Source of the DNA: Curvularia sp. ZM96
Taxonomy: Eukaryota > Ascomycota > Dothideomycetes > Pleosporales > Pleosporaceae
Length of the DNA: 64,000 bases
NCBI GenBank assembly: GCA_022457065.1
Contig: JAJGBQ010000004.1
Coordinates: forward strand, 930,001-994,000
Direction of reading: 5' to 3'
A program made the position numbers and the translations under genes. Of the stretch, positions 23,214-34,765 are shown one piece after another. The notes under the pieces are model-generated. The model had not been told where the DNA came from, did no database searches, and saw only the letters and a list, made by a program, of their open reading frames with translations. How positions within the stretch are numbered: position 1 is the first letter of the stretch; every line of letters starts with the position of its first letter.

Positions 23214-26033
23214 ATGGACGACAACTACGCTCGCGCCGCAGACTATCTCGACGATAGGCTCCAGACGGCGGGTGACCTCGACTCGCTCGACGACCTATTG
23301 GCCACCATCTCCGCGCAGCATGGCCTGCTGAAGAAGCAGTTGCACGACGCCCAGCGCGATCTTCACCAAGCCAAGGACGCTGCCCATGCCCACCATGCTC
23401 AGCTCAACGGCCGCGCCGACGCCTTCAGGCACGAGCAAGCCGACATTGACCGCCGCCTAATGGTCCTGACATCCTCGGAGACGAGTGACGATGCCGTACC
23501 CCGCTTCGAACATGTCCTGGATACACTGCACCGTCTGGACGTTGCCAGCGGATATATGCAATTGTTGGCCGAAGTCGACGCGCTGAGGTACGGCAGATCC
23601 TGATCATACTCTTGAGCCGCGGCCCGCTGATTACCCCTGCTCCAGCAAGCAAGCCCAGGCACAACTCCAGACGTCGAGCGAAGCCGCCCTCGCACCGTAC
23701 AAGCAGTTGCGCGCCCTACACACTCGCCTCATCAGCCTACAAGAAGACGCAGAGGGCGCCGCGCCCCAATTGCTCTACCATGTCGGCAATATCACCCACG
23801 CGCTACGTACAAAGATCCTCGATGCGTTCTCCGCCCAGCTAGAACAGACACTCAAGAAGATACACTGGCCCACGCCAAAGGCAACCATTCCCTCGCATCT
23901 GCGTGAAGAATGGGAAACCGCTGTCGTGAATCTGCTCGACCTGCAGCTGCCCGAGCTAGAGGGCATGAGCTATTCTAGCGGGCCTGGGAGCAAGGTCAAA
24001 CTGCCACCAGTGCTCTTCCCCATGCAAGTCCTCGTTCAGCCCCTCGAGATGCGGTTCCGGTACCACTTTGAAGGCGACAAGCCCACCAATCGCATTGACA
24101 GGCCCGAGTATTTTCTTTCTCACATTTCCACGCTGCTCAACGACTACAGTGCCTTCATTGGTGACCATGTCCAGCCTGTCCTGCTGCGGCACTTCCGCGG
24201 AACTAACCTTGCGCTCAACCCTGTCTACATCGACGCCATGTCTGCCTTCATAACAGCCCTGCTGCCCATGCTACGCACCAAGATTGCCACATTGTTGCCC
24301 AAGGTTGCCGGTCAGCCGCAGCTTCTGAGTCACCTCATGCATGAGGTGATGAGCTTCGATACGAACCTTAGAGACACGTGGGGCTATGATGGTGGCCACG
24401 GCATGGACGGCTGGAAGGGACTCTCCTGGGAATTCCTGGTCCAGGGTGATTGGTTCGGGCGGTGGCTACAGGTGGAAAAAGACTGTATGCTTATTTCCGT
24501 GTCCCAATTCGGAATCTCCTTGCCACAAACTGACATGGTGCAGTTGCTCTATCCCGCTATCAGAACATTGTCGAGGCTCCAGACTTTGGTGATCTTGATT
24601 ATGAGAGCGTCGATCCCAAAGCCACCAAGCCCACTAAGGGAGCGATCCGCGTAAATGATCTGCTCGAGACCATAACGGGTAACTTTTCTGCCGTTGCCCC
24701 TGTCACAATCTGCCGCTAACCTTACCTTCACTGCAGATCGCTACCGGCCCTTGACTTCCTTTAGCCAGAAGCTCACCTTTCTGATAGACATTCAGATTGC
24801 GATTTTTGACAAATTGCATGAAAGGCTGCAGAGCAATTTAGAGGCGTATCTGACCATGACCACGTCGCTGGGTCGCGCCATGGGTGGTATCACCAAGGAG
24901 GAACAGGAAAAGTTGCTTGGCGTCGAAGGGTTGGAGCGCCTTTGCAAGACATTTGGCAGCGCCGACTATCTGGAACGTGCCATGCGCGACTGGAGCGACG
25001 ATGTGGTACGATTCGTCTGCACGATTCCGTGTTACATGACCTAAGCTGATCTCGATTCGAATAGTTTTTCCTGGATATCTGGGAGGAGCTGCAAGATCGC
25101 GCTCGTGGCTCCACCAGTAATATCGGTAGCATGACTGTTGCAGATGTAGCCGGACGCACGTCGAAAAAGGTCGAAAGCGACGACATGGATGCGGGCTCGC
25201 TGTTTGACGAGACGGCCTCGTGGTACGCGCGCCTTCGTGACCGCAGTGAGAAGATTATCATCGACACGCTGAACAGCAACGTGCGCGAGGCGCTGCGTGC
25301 ATATCGGCACATGTAAGTTGCCACATCACGCCACCATCTATGTCAAGATCAGTTTACTGACATTGCTTTTTCCGATAGCAACCCGTGGGCCACGCTTGAC
25401 GGCCCGTCGGCTTCAGCCTCAACCGCCACTGAACCCTCCCCCACGGCTGAGCTCGATCCACTGCTTACTTATCTGCGGACTACATTGGAGTTTCTCTCCC
25501 GCGCTCTTGCCTCTGCACCGCTCCGCCGCATCACCCGAGCCATGCTAACTACCATTTCAACAGTGTTTTGGGAAAATGTGCTGAGCCGATATCGTTTCTC
25601 CACCCAGGGTGCCACACAGTTGCACGCTGATATGCTGGCTGTGTGTCGCGTTGTTGACAAGCATGTTGGTCCTGGGGTGGCTGAAGTAGGGTTGAGAAAG
25701 TGTCTCGAGGGCGTAAGGCTTGTGGGCTTGCCGGTCAAAGGTAGTCCGTCTTCCACAAGCCAGGATGTAGCCAAGCATGACGATGGTGGCGAGGATAACG
25801 AAGATTGGGACACGGAAGCTTGGGGTGCAGACGGTGAGGAAGTGGAAAAAGCAAATATAAGCGAGAAGGCGACGTCACTGGACGGAGATGAGCTGGGACT
25901 GTGGGAGGTGGAAAAGCGGCTTTTTGCTGACAATCAAGCTGCGAGAGATGTGCTTGATGAGTTGGGGTTGGAGTTGCTGAGTGAGACGGAGGCGAGGTCG
26001 CTGCTGAGGCGGAGAGTTGAGCTGGCTGGCTAG
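23214..26033 (+). CDS. TIP20: RINT-1/Tip20 family protein (Dsl1/NRZ tethering complex)
   Basis: Tethers retrograde Golgi-to-ER vesicles and works with the ER SNAREs Ufe1 and Sec20. Six exons: 23214-23587, 23646-24484, 24544-24678, 24737-25005, 25065-25312, 25379-26033; five introns of 58-66 nt; 839 aa. An N-terminal coiled coil (about 25-110, heptads around HDAQRDLHQAKDAAHAHHAQ) is followed by the RINT1/TIP1 domain: NRIDRPEYFLSHISTLLNDY, GWKGLSWEFLVQGDWFGRWL, DFALSRYQNIVEAPDFGDLD and LDIWEELQDRA. The last exon carries an acidic, variable insert (GGEDNEDWDTEAWGADGEE). Each joint restores a conserved string, so the model is good. Yeast Tip20 is shorter and very divergent; similarity is nearer RINT-1. 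Confidence 0.9.
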
Positions 26034-26501
26034 TGAGGTTGAATACATTTCGACACTGCTTGATTTACTGTGTGCATGCAAAGTGAAGGGTCATTGCATG
26101 TTTCTTTCCTTTTCCTCTGCACCTCGCAACGTCTCGACATGTAAACGTTTGAATGTTGTTGTTTTTTCCTTGTCACAGTGCAACTCTGTTCATCTCGCAA
26201 CGGTGTAGCATGGACGTCTCAGCCGAACCAATCTTAGAATGCATCAAGTTGTAAATTACTAGAGTATGAGGTATCACTATTTCTCTCTTCACACACAAAC
26301 ATACGTCACATTCTTTTTCCCGCCCTTCCGTCTTCCCCACCTTGGCACACCCGCATTACTGCCTTGTCCTCCCGCGCTCCGTCCCCCAGCCTAGCATTAG
26401 CTTGCTGTTCCAACTACCAACTAACCCACACACGAATACCACTCGGCACACCACGGATCAATGACCGTGATGTTTTTCGGAGAGGTAGTGCGTGAGATGT
26501 T
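26034..26501. other. Convergent 3' region, TIP20 / small gene 1
   Basis: 468 bp between converging stops; pyrimidine-rich around 26280-26410. No gene is recognised. Confidence 0.45.
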
Positions 26502-26846
26502 TTAGTTTGAAATCTTGGACGACACCTTCTTTCCCGTTGCTTTTTCATAGGCTTTGCGAATGCCGTCGGTCTAAGATTTGTATATATTAGTTTAGTTCTC
26601 TATTCTTCCATCTTTTTCGTCGTCCAAAGCCACCTCCTCTTTGTTCGCTGACAAGCTAGGATGACACGCTCTGGAATGAATGGAGAGAGGGTAGGTAAAA
26701 CGTACAATCTTCTCACTCAACGCCTTGTTCCCGGCTACCTTTTTTCCCTGCGCGCCACCAAACTTGCTCGCGACGGTGTTGAAGGCCTTGTCGAGGGGAT
26801 CGCTGCCTGGAGCGCCTGCACCGGGCTGACCGTTGTTGGCGTTCAT
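26502..26846 (-). CDS. Small conserved fungal protein, paralog 1 (69 aa)
   Basis: Exons 26706-26846 and 26502-26570 join across a 135-nt intron (26571-26705, GTACGT...CTTAG), giving 69 aa. The body reads DPLDKAFNTVASKFGG, then LSEKITDGIRKAYEKATG and the end KKVSSKISN. The first part is a Gly/Pro/Asn-rich disordered tip; the rest is predicted helix. There is no signal peptide, Cys or membrane segment. It is clearly related to the gene at 28173-28477: same strand, intron at the same codon, and an identical 69-nt last exon. I know this as a widespread family of small ascomycete proteins without an established function. AGGGG (STRE-like) sites lie upstream at about 26985 and 27060, hinting at stress control. 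Confidence 0.75.
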
Positions 26847-27925
26847 TTTTTCTTGTATGTAACTTTGTAGCTAGCGGGCGCTGGTCTGTCTTGTTTGGGA
26901 TGGTGAGGTTGGTGTACGAAGCCGGAAGGATCGGATGACGAGGAACGGAGATGATGGTGAGAAAAGGGTAATGGTTGGGAAGAAGGGGGGTGGTTGGGCG
27001 CAGGTAAGCGGGGTAAAACTGTGCTTTTCACACCCAAAAGCGGTGTAAGCTAGTGAATAGGGGGTTTTGTGGCTTGCGACTACCTAGCTCAAACTCTGGC
27101 GAAGAGAGAGAAAGTCACGCGCCTGCGCCCTTCACATGTTAAGTGAGGCAGCGTTTTGTCTGGACAATCCTGGGTGTTCAAGTATAGCAGTCTGTTTACT
27201 AACAGCCTCATGCTTACCACCGCGTTTACTCGTCGAGTCCCACACACATAATTCCCGCATCTCCACCGCATTCCCTTTACTACCTAGCCTGTCCCTCCAA
27301 GTAGACGTACCCCAACATTCCCCACCCTCCCATTAAGCAGGATTCCTCCCTCAGCCTCGTTGAGTGGGCCTCTTAGCACAAATACCAGTAGCTGTTATAG
27401 ACTTCACGTTGAGCAAATCAACTTTTCGTTGAAACAAAAAACCAATTAGGAACAAATGGGCTGCGAGTCTGTTGGACACATGTGAAAGAGTACACATACT
27501 TTAGCGCATAGCAAGCCATGCAGTTAGCCTTGCATACGCCTACACACGCACATGCATGCAGATGCACTTGTAGTAAAGTGGGGCAGACCGAGAGAGAAGT
27601 AAAAAGCAACGCGGGGTAAAAACAAAGCGGGCTTACATGAGATAGGGAAGTCTAGATGCGAGTAGCAAGAAGGACTAAAAGCAAGGGGGAGGGGGAAAGT
27701 GAAGCGGAGAATAGACTTACGCTTGTTGAGAAGTAGGTCTCGGGCCTTTTTTTCACCGGACTTAGTATCACGAACTACAACACTACTGTAGGTTGTAACA
27801 CGTAGAGAAGAGAACTACTGTACGGGCGAAACTGGGGTTCCCATGGTTGCTGTTTCTAACATCATGAAATGGCATACACAGCACTTTGAAACATAATCTT
27901 CATTATTCATACAATCTACACACAC
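26847..27925. other. 1.1-kb region between the small genes
   Basis: Holds the promoter of small gene 1 and the 3' region of the second locus. No third copy of the EKATG motif was found on either strand. No coding exon is supported. Confidence 0.4.
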
Positions 27926-28171
27926 TCACACACTCGCCGCACTGGTACTACTCCTCCGCTGCACCTCCCTCTCCTGCTCCTCCTGTGACCTCAACGGAAC
28001 AATCGTGCCGTTCAACCTCTCAAGGTACGGTCGGACTTTATTCCACTTGTCATCCAACTTGTGCATTTTCTCTTTCCATCCTCCTCCTCCTGCACTTGAC
28101 TTGTTCGTCGGCGTAGGCGTCAGCGTAGCGTCGCCACCGTCGTCGACATCGTCATGTTGATGTTGCTGCAT
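27926..28171 (-). CDS. Candidate second cistron directly behind small gene 2 (81 aa)
   Basis: An ATG begins one base after the TGA of small gene 2 (pattern TGAGATG) and opens 81 codons: MQQHQHDDVDDGGDATLTPT, then a Gly run and a charged helical part GWKEKMHKLDDKWNKVRPYL, then LERLNGTIVPLRSQEEQERE and a Ser/Ala end. The composition looks like protein, not random 3' UTR, and it has a clear disordered-plus-helix layout. It resembles no family I recognise. The frame also stays open upstream through exon 2 of small gene 2, in a different reading frame. It could be a re-initiated downstream ORF, an alternative-splice product or chance. Confidence 0.3.
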   Translation of the reverse strand: MQQHQHDDVDDGGDATLTPTPTNKSSAGGGGWKEKMHKLDDKWNKVRPYLERLNGTIVPLRSQEEQEREVQRRSSTSAASV

Positions 28172-28172
28172 C

Positions 28173-28477
28173 TCAGTTTGAGAACTTCTCCGGTACATGC
28201 TTTCCTGTCGCTTTTTCAAACATGTTACGCGCGCCATCCGTCTGCCTTGCATGTTAGCTTTCCATCATTTGCCTGTTTTGTAGTAGGTACAATGCCAAGT
28301 TTTTGCCAAGGTAGAAAGACGTACAATCTTCTCGTTTACACCACGGTACTGTTGAGTATCCTGTGTTGATGCGCCGCCAAACTTCTTCTCTGCGGCGTCG
28401 AGACCCTTGTCGAGGTAGTCTTCCTTTTGGTTGGTGCCAGTGGTTTGCTGAGAGTTTGTGTTGTTGAAAGAGTCCAT
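28173..28477 (-). CDS. Small conserved fungal protein, paralog 2 (73 aa)
   Basis: Exons 28325-28477 and 28173-28241 join across an 83-nt intron (28242-28324, GTACGT...GGCAG), giving 73 aa. The sequence has a Gln/Asn/Thr-rich tip, then EDYLDKGLDAAEKKFGG, then GVNEKITDGARNMFEKATG and the end KHVPEKFSN. This is closer to the family consensus than paralog 1. The protein is soluble and helical, with no signal or membrane segment; function is unknown. Start ATG 28477 is used; the frame has a TTG three codons upstream. Intron position and last-exon length equal those of paralog 1, so the two arose by tandem duplication, now about 1.3 kb apart. Another ORF follows the stop after one base. Confidence 0.8.
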
Positions 28478-30078
28478 TTTTGGCAACGTAGGAAAACGTA
28501 TAGATGAGGGCCGGTGTGATGAGGTATTGAGCTACCGAGTCTGGTAAGCGTCTTGGTTCGACACGTTTTGTGGCTTGGTTAGATGGGCGAAGGGGAACTC
28601 ACGGGTAGTAAACGAGGCTGTGGTTGGCTGTGGTAGGCGAGAAAGATAGTCGGAGGCGTTTGACGTTAGATTGACGATCGAGTGCGGTCAGTGGGCGATG
28701 CGGGTTTAAGTTCTAATGCTCCTCGGAATCTCAGGGGAGCTGCGATGGCTTTCGTCATAGCACTACGTCAAGGCCACGCCTTTGCCTTGTCCAAACCCCC
28801 GTCTCCAAGTCCGCAAATCCAGCAAGATGTGATGCCGATATCCGAAGTACGAGCACTGCTCTATGATCACTTCCCTTTCATGCATCTGCCACAAAAAACT
28901 TGGCTTCACGGACACTTAAAACTTGGCATGAGCCCTGATGCTTGAACTCGCAAGCCACCAGGTCTCCACAACACGGAGAATTATAAAAAAAACAAGAGTA
29001 GGCTGAGACACTATGACATACTTTGTACATCGGAACTTTTCTTGCACACGCCATCCGTCAACCTGCGTACACTAGAGTATTGCTTCCACACGCTGTTTAT
29101 CGGCCAAACCGTTCTGCGTACACAAGCGCATGACGTCACCTGCATGCAAGACCGGCCCGCCCGCCCGCCAAACCGACCTACCCCCAGCATCTCGCTATGC
29201 CTGTAACCGACATAGATATGCCTATCGCTTATCAGGCTTCAGGCGATAGCATATCAAAATCTCGATGGCATGGCAGGGGCAGTGTTTGGGACCGAAGAGC
29301 GGAACGAGCGAGGCGGCGGGGGAGAGTGGGTCAGGAGGGTTTGGTTTACGTTGTCATGCATGAGTGTGGAGAGCACTTGGAGAGCGGAGATGAGTGGAGA
29401 GAAAGTGGCAAAATACTTGTGCACACGACATGAACAGGTGTCGCGTGCCCTTCGCAGATGAGAGTCTCGTGAAGACAGATGGCAATATCAGAAGATAATT
29501 GAGAGGGTTGAGTTTGCATCAGCCTCGCAGGTGCTCGGGCTAGCCCAATAGAGCAACCTACGTTCGTGCTTTAGGCAGAAGTGACCGTGCCGTAGGCAGA
29601 CGAGTGGTTTAGGTACTCAAGTACAAGTTCCCTCATAAACAGGATCTTTATTGAAGACTTCATTTGTGAATGCTATTTTGCTATCATGTCATCTACAGCG
29701 TCAATCACGCCATCGCTGCTACACTCGGTATGATAGCAAACGTTAATCATCCCCGATTACCCTCCTCAAACGCCCTTGCGAGATCATGACACACACGGCT
29801 TGTGTACTGCTCGTCCCGGCAACAAAGAAACGCCTCGGGTATCGCAAAGGGTATAAAGCTACTCGACCTTATCGTACGGTCTTGCGAGTCGCGAAGCAAG
29901 GCAACTATGCCCGTGGAAGAAAACGACTGTACCTAAACGCCGGCGCTCCAACACACTGTGGAACTAATGAAGGAAAACGCTATAACGCACGACAATAAAA
30001 CGGACAATAAGTGCAACGGTAAGTAAGACATACAACGAAGAAGAGTAAACGTATCGGCAGAAAGAACAATGAAGCGAA
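28478..30078. other. 1.6-kb intergenic region
   Basis: Promoter of small gene 2 plus the 3' region of the folliculin gene. Short ORFs (for example 29786-29998, basic) lack any domain pattern. A CCCCT (STRE-like) motif occurs near 28591. No gene is supported. Confidence 0.4.
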
Positions 30079-31520
30079 TCATCCGTACTGCTTGATCAAA
30101 GAGTGCAGCAGGCGGCAGAACAGCGTGTGCAGATCGACAAAGAAGTTCTCCTGGCCGACAATCTCAATCAGGCTCTTGGCCTTCATCACGTCACGCGACA
30201 CACGGGGGAAGCCGTCGGGGTCGAGCTTTTTGGCGGACAGAAAGGAAGAGACGGGGGTGATGTTGCGGAAGCTGGGGGCGCTAGTCGTCGACGACGTGCG
30301 TTCTCTTTGAGGCGACAGCAACTGCGAGGATGTCGACGAGGCTGACGTGCCAGGAGGGGGAGTGCCCGGGCCGGCAGGCGTCTGTGAAGCCGCGCTCTCA
30401 CGCTCGAGAACCCGATCTGCCAGGGCGATGATTCGGTTGGCGATGCTCTCGAAAGCCTCGGTAATCTTGACCATGGCCTTGGTAGCCCGGCGGCAATCGC
30501 GGCCAGCCATGGCAATGAGCGCGTAGGTGCGCTTAGCGCCTCGAGATCGCGGATCTTGCAGACGGAAGACGTAGGCAATGGTGTAGCCAGCCACCGAATC
30601 TCCAAACATGATGGGTCCAGAAGGCTTGCTCAGCGGGAGAACCTCGGTCGAAAGCGTACGGATACAGGTGCGGCGCAACAGAGAGTAGGTGCTGGGCGAC
30701 TGCGGCTGGCTCGTCGAGATGTAGTTGAGTGTGTGGGTGTGGACGCCTCGTGAGCTGATCGAGGGCGAGGCCGGTATCGAGTCTGGATACAAGCTGGAGC
30801 TGCCACTCTGGAACGAGGTCGACTGCTCTGTATCTGAGACGTCGGACGAATCGGTGCTGCTAACATCGTCGCGCAACACCGGACGTCGTACAGGATAGCT
30901 CTGGGAGCTGCGTAGCACCGGGCTGCCGTTCCTTCCGCGTCCATCCTTGGTGGGGCTGCCGGGGGCGCCGTTGGGGATCTTGTCGCTGTACTTTTGAGGG
31001 ACGACCATCTGGCAGTTTTCGCACACGTCCGAGTCGGACTCGAGGGTGCTGCTGGGTCTCCTTCCGCCAAAGCTGCTATCCGACGACGAGGAAAAGCTGG
31101 GAAAGTAGGGGTTATGTGAGGGCGAGTGTGGGCTGGTGGGCGGCGAGTCAAAGGGCGACGTGAGCTGGGGGGCGCGTGGGTTCAGTTTGAGCGACGTGGG
31201 TTGATCGTACAGGCCGTTGTAAGAGCAGGCCGAATGCGGCTCGTCGGAGGGCGGCGTGACACATGGGTTGCAGGAGCCGCAGGGCGAGGTCGAGGCTTGG
31301 GTACAGATGATGGAGGTCGGACCGTGGACCTCGCAGAAGTGGGCGAGCGAAATCTAGAGAGGTCGTCGTGTTAGAGTATGGTCTTGCTGGAGGGGGGGGT
31401 GGGCCTGGCGGCGGAGTGGCTTGGGGACACATGACGGGCAGCGATCGACTCGCGAGGCCACGTCGAGCCGGTTTGGGAATGGGAACAGGTACAAGCGCGG
31501 GTGCTTACCGTAAAGTCCAT
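30079..31520 (-). CDS. LST7: Folliculin / Lst7 family protein (longin-domain, TORC1 signalling)
   Basis: The fungal folliculin counterpart; with Lst4 (FNIP) it acts as a GAP for Rag GTPases on the vacuole, linking amino acids to TORC1. A 12-nt first coding exon (31509-31520, MDFT) joins 30079-31353 across a 155-nt intron; 428 aa. The joined start MDFTISLAHFCEVHGPTSII is the folliculin signature. CxxC pairs (CGSCNPC, CENCQ) and long Ser/Pro-rich loops interrupt the domain. The core continues TCIRTLSTEVLPLSKPSGPI, GYTIAYVFRLQDPRSRGAKR and ALIAMAGRDCRRATKAM. The product ends soon after the longin domain (LLHSLIKQYG), so it lacks the C-terminal DENN of human FLCN, as in yeast Lst7. Confidence 0.88.
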
Positions 31521-33385
31521 GTTGTCTGCTATCTAATCTCTACCGTCTCATGGTGTTGGGGTGTGTGTATCGGTGGGGTCGGGTGTGGTGGCTCAGCTGA
31601 CTGGAGTTGGCCCAGAGAGGCGTAGCTGCCGCGCAAGACTTGGGCCGGCGGTGGTCTGGAGTGGTGGAGGGCGACGGTGAGTGGCGGGCGTGGGCGGCAG
31701 GTGAGCAGGAGGGTGAAGCAGAGGGAGTGCGGCGGGTGTTTGTAGTGTGGTGGTGGTGGAGGCGTGTCGGGTGCCGGGTGGAGAGGGAGGCGGAGGGAGG
31801 GTGGCACTTGTTTGGGGACGGGTTTGGAGGTGGTCGCAAACGCTGGGCCGGGCTCAAAAGGATTATATGGTTTGGGGCTTGGGCATGTAGGACGACGCTA
31901 GGCACGCACTGGCGCGGTAGGGCATTTGCTGCAGCAGCAGCACAGAGAGAGGAGCGGGATTTTAGTTCCCATGTTGGTGCTGGCTGGTATTACGGGGGCC
32001 GCGGAGCCACTGTCCAAGAGCCGACGCTACAGCGACCGGGATGGCTGCGGGCTGTTGTTGCGGTCAGTATCAACGGCCCGCCATTGGCTGCGCCGCCGTT
32101 GGGCGCAGCAACCCTCGCGACGCGGGACTGCGAGCACTCTGCGAGCACATGGCCGCCGATGGTGGTGCGCTGCACAGTCATCTAGGCCGCCGTGTATATG
32201 TAATCTCGCTCGCTCGCCCGTGGCCGTGTTGCTGCCGCGCTGCGCGAGAGCGAATGCGAAGCGTCCAAAAGACGTTGGCTACGCACGTAGCCCGCTGGCC
32301 ACTGGCGTGCGCGCAGTGACGCAGCCCTGTCTCGATCCATCGCCCCTACCCGATGCAGAGGGCTCCGACTGCCTCTTTGGTCTTGGCCTGCACGTCATCC
32401 CCAATCTGCCACGGACGGAACCATTGCAGCCCTCGAGCCTTTGCTCTGCCTGAAACGCCCAAGACGGTCAGGCCGCCATCCGCTCGCCATGCGCTTCAGA
32501 CTCGCTCTCTTCTAGTAACCACACTCCCCTTTCATGCCGTCGCCCTGCCTCGCCGTTTGCTGCCACGACGGCGGCGGAAGAATTAGGCGCGACGCCATTG
32601 GCTCCGCTCGCAGCACATCGGCCAACCTGTCGCAAGCCACACGCGGGCTCCACTTCGCTCACTGGCTGCTTTCTAGAAGACGCGCACAGACAAACGCTGC
32701 CCGGCCAGTACGGCAACCGCTCCAGGGTCTGCTCGTGTCTTCTGCCCGACGTCCCTCTGCCAGATTGCCGACAGCCCGGAAAAATAAATTGACCTGTACG
32801 CTGGAAAAATAAAGGCCACGATAACAAAAAAGAAACCGCTTTGCCATCTGCCGCCACTCACGGCTGCCGTATCGGACACGCGTTTTGCCGCCACTGACTG
32901 TGCAGTCTCGTGACCGACGCGCAACACCATGCACCATTCACATGCAGAGTCCAGACCAGTGTGGAGAGGCCCTCTTGACGCCCGCCTCTTCAGGACAAGT
33001 ACAAAGAAAAAAGTACCCACGCCAAGCATGCTTCTCTCGACCACCAAAGAGCCTCCATCGTGACAGCGGCAGGGTCCACGCGCTCGAGTTTCCACCTGGG
33101 CCTCTATAGCGCCCTAGCCCGTCGGAGCTGTACGTAACACATGTGGGCTGCCTGCATCGTGAAGCAGAAACTAAGCCACACCAAACCACAAAGCCTCTTT
33201 AACCGCTGCCCAGCGGAGATTGTCCGGCACCATACATGTGTCAACAAGGTCGAATAGGTGTAGTGAACCACTGCGGCATTTCAACGGTACCATTCAACGG
33301 CCACGGGGTTAAGTTTTTTTCCTGCTCGCGGCACTAGCCCCTGCCTAACAGGTAGTAGTATATACAGTAAAAGTCAAAAACTTCT
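31521..33385. other. 1.9-kb G+C-rich intergenic region
   Basis: Long overlapping ORFs on both strands (31529-32857) reflect high G+C and few stops; their Arg/Pro/Ala/Trp-heavy translations look like chance. It carries the folliculin promoter and the F-box gene 3' region. Confidence 0.45.
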
Positions 33386-34765
33386 TCATGCTTCGTCTTC
33401 GTCGTCGTCGGATTCGCCCCCGTCTGCTGCACGGCCCTGCAGAATATCATACCCCATAACTTCGTTGATGAACTTGCCCGACACCTTTAGTTCCTCGTAG
33501 CGTCTCCTCTCCTGCTCGGTAAAGTCCCTGCTGCCAGACTCCATCATCTGGGCAATCAGTGGAGCCCAGATCTGGTCCAGCTGGGTAATGCCAATCTGGG
33601 TGCACGGTATGTCGTCCAGCAGCGCCGGCGACACTACCCCGGCGTCCTTCCAGTGCCGTCGCCAGCACTTGCTCGTGTGGGGCGACATGTGCATCCGGAA
33701 CATGGCCAGGTACCTGCGCCGCTCGCTGTAGGTTGGGCACGCGAGCAGCTTGGCCACCCGCCCTATGCCCCCGAGTATGAGCAAAAAGGCCACGTCTTCG
33801 GAGCACGCCGGCGTGCGCAGCAGCACCTGCACAATGAAGCAGTAGGTGTAAAAGTACTGCAGCCGCAGCGGGGCGTCGAGGTTCCGCACAATCTTGCGCT
33901 CTTGGTCAGCAATGCCCGCAGTCGTGCGCACATGGTAGCCGATACGGGACCGCGGTCGAATGTGTCCGAGGTCTCTCTCCAACAGCAGCCGTCTGTGCTC
34001 GTCGAGAAAGTACCCGACGCCAAAGACCAGAGGCAGCATGCGCTCGAATACCGAGGACCACAATTGCTTCTGCCGTGGGCACGCTGCGGGCTCCCCCGGC
34101 TCGCCTACCAGATGATCGGCAAGCTGCCGCGTCAATCTCAGGGACGCGATATGCCGCCGTCGCATGGTGAGCAAAAAGGGAAAGTCAATGGCACTGGGCC
34201 TCGGCGCAGGGTACAGTTGCAGGTGTAGATTGCCCATGCGGTGCTTGACCCAGTACCGCACCAGGGCCGGCGCATTCTCTGTAACCAGCATGTTGAGCAC
34301 ACGCGACGTCCGTCGAAGGGCTAGCAGGTCGGCCACGCAGAGCTCGCGCAGCATGTAGATGTGAAGCTCATCTGGTAGGCGGAACAATGCATCCAGAAAC
34401 GGGCTGCTATGATTGGGATCAGCAAGGTTGGGATACGATGGAGTTGGAGTTGAAGTTGGAGTCGGAGTTTGACTAACGTGATTCGATACTGTAATGGGGA
34501 GAGATACGTACCTCGAGTGCGAAGGGCAGTGGTTGGCTGGCGCTAGCCTATGGTCGTCATTGTCGCTGCTGCTCCTCCTCCTACTCCTCAGCGACGCCAG
34601 CAGTCTGCTTTGGAACCCGCCCGCCGCCTTTCCCAGACTCGACCGCTTCTTCGCAATGGCCCGGTCGCCCGTCGCCGCCGTTGCAGTCGCAGTCGACGCT
34701 CGGTTCCTGGCCCGCTCCGAGGCAGGTGTCGCGTGATAGTGATGTCGGTGCTGAAGCCTGTCCAT
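33386..34765 (-). CDS. F-box domain protein
   Basis: One exon, 459 aa, probably a substrate adaptor of an SCF ubiquitin ligase. A basic, Ser/Thr/Pro-rich N-terminal tail (1-125) precedes an F-box at about 128-162: LFRLPDELHIYMLRELCVAD, then LLALRRTSRVLNMLV, with the usual LP at the start and hydrophobic spacing. The remaining 290 residues are mostly helical and contain no LRR or WD repeats that I can see; they include TSKCWRRHWKDAGVV, a W-rich motif, and an acidic C-terminus (GGESDDDEDEA). The start ATG 34765 is the first in frame. The target is unknown. Similar single-exon F-box proteins are common in Pleosporales. Confidence 0.8.
   Translation of the reverse strand: MDRLQHRHHYHATPASERARNRASTATATAATGDRAIAKKRSSLGKAAGGFQSRLLASLRSRRRSSSDNDDHRLAPANHCPSHSRYVSLPITVSNHVSQTPTPTSTPTPSYPNLADPNHSSPFLDALFRLPDELHIYMLRELCVADLLALRRTSRVLNMLVTENAPALVRYWVKHRMGNLHLQLYPAPRPSAIDFPFLLTMRRRHIASLRLTRQLADHLVGEPGEPAACPRQKQLWSSVFERMLPLVFGVGYFLDEHRRLLLERDLGHIRPRSRIGYHVRTTAGIADQERKIVRNLDAPLRLQYFYTYCFIVQVLLRTPACSEDVAFLLILGGIGRVAKLLACPTYSERRRYLAMFRMHMSPHTSKCWRRHWKDAGVVSPALLDDIPCTQIGITQLDQIWAPLIAQMMESGSRDFTEQERRRYEELKVSGKFINEVMGYDILQGRAADGGESDDDEDEA

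Noticed and set aside
31529..32857. Several overlapping ORFs over 90 codons on both strands
   Set aside because: High G+C removes stop codons; translations are Arg/Pro/Trp-heavy, with no domain, no splice support and no codon-bias agreement with neighbours.
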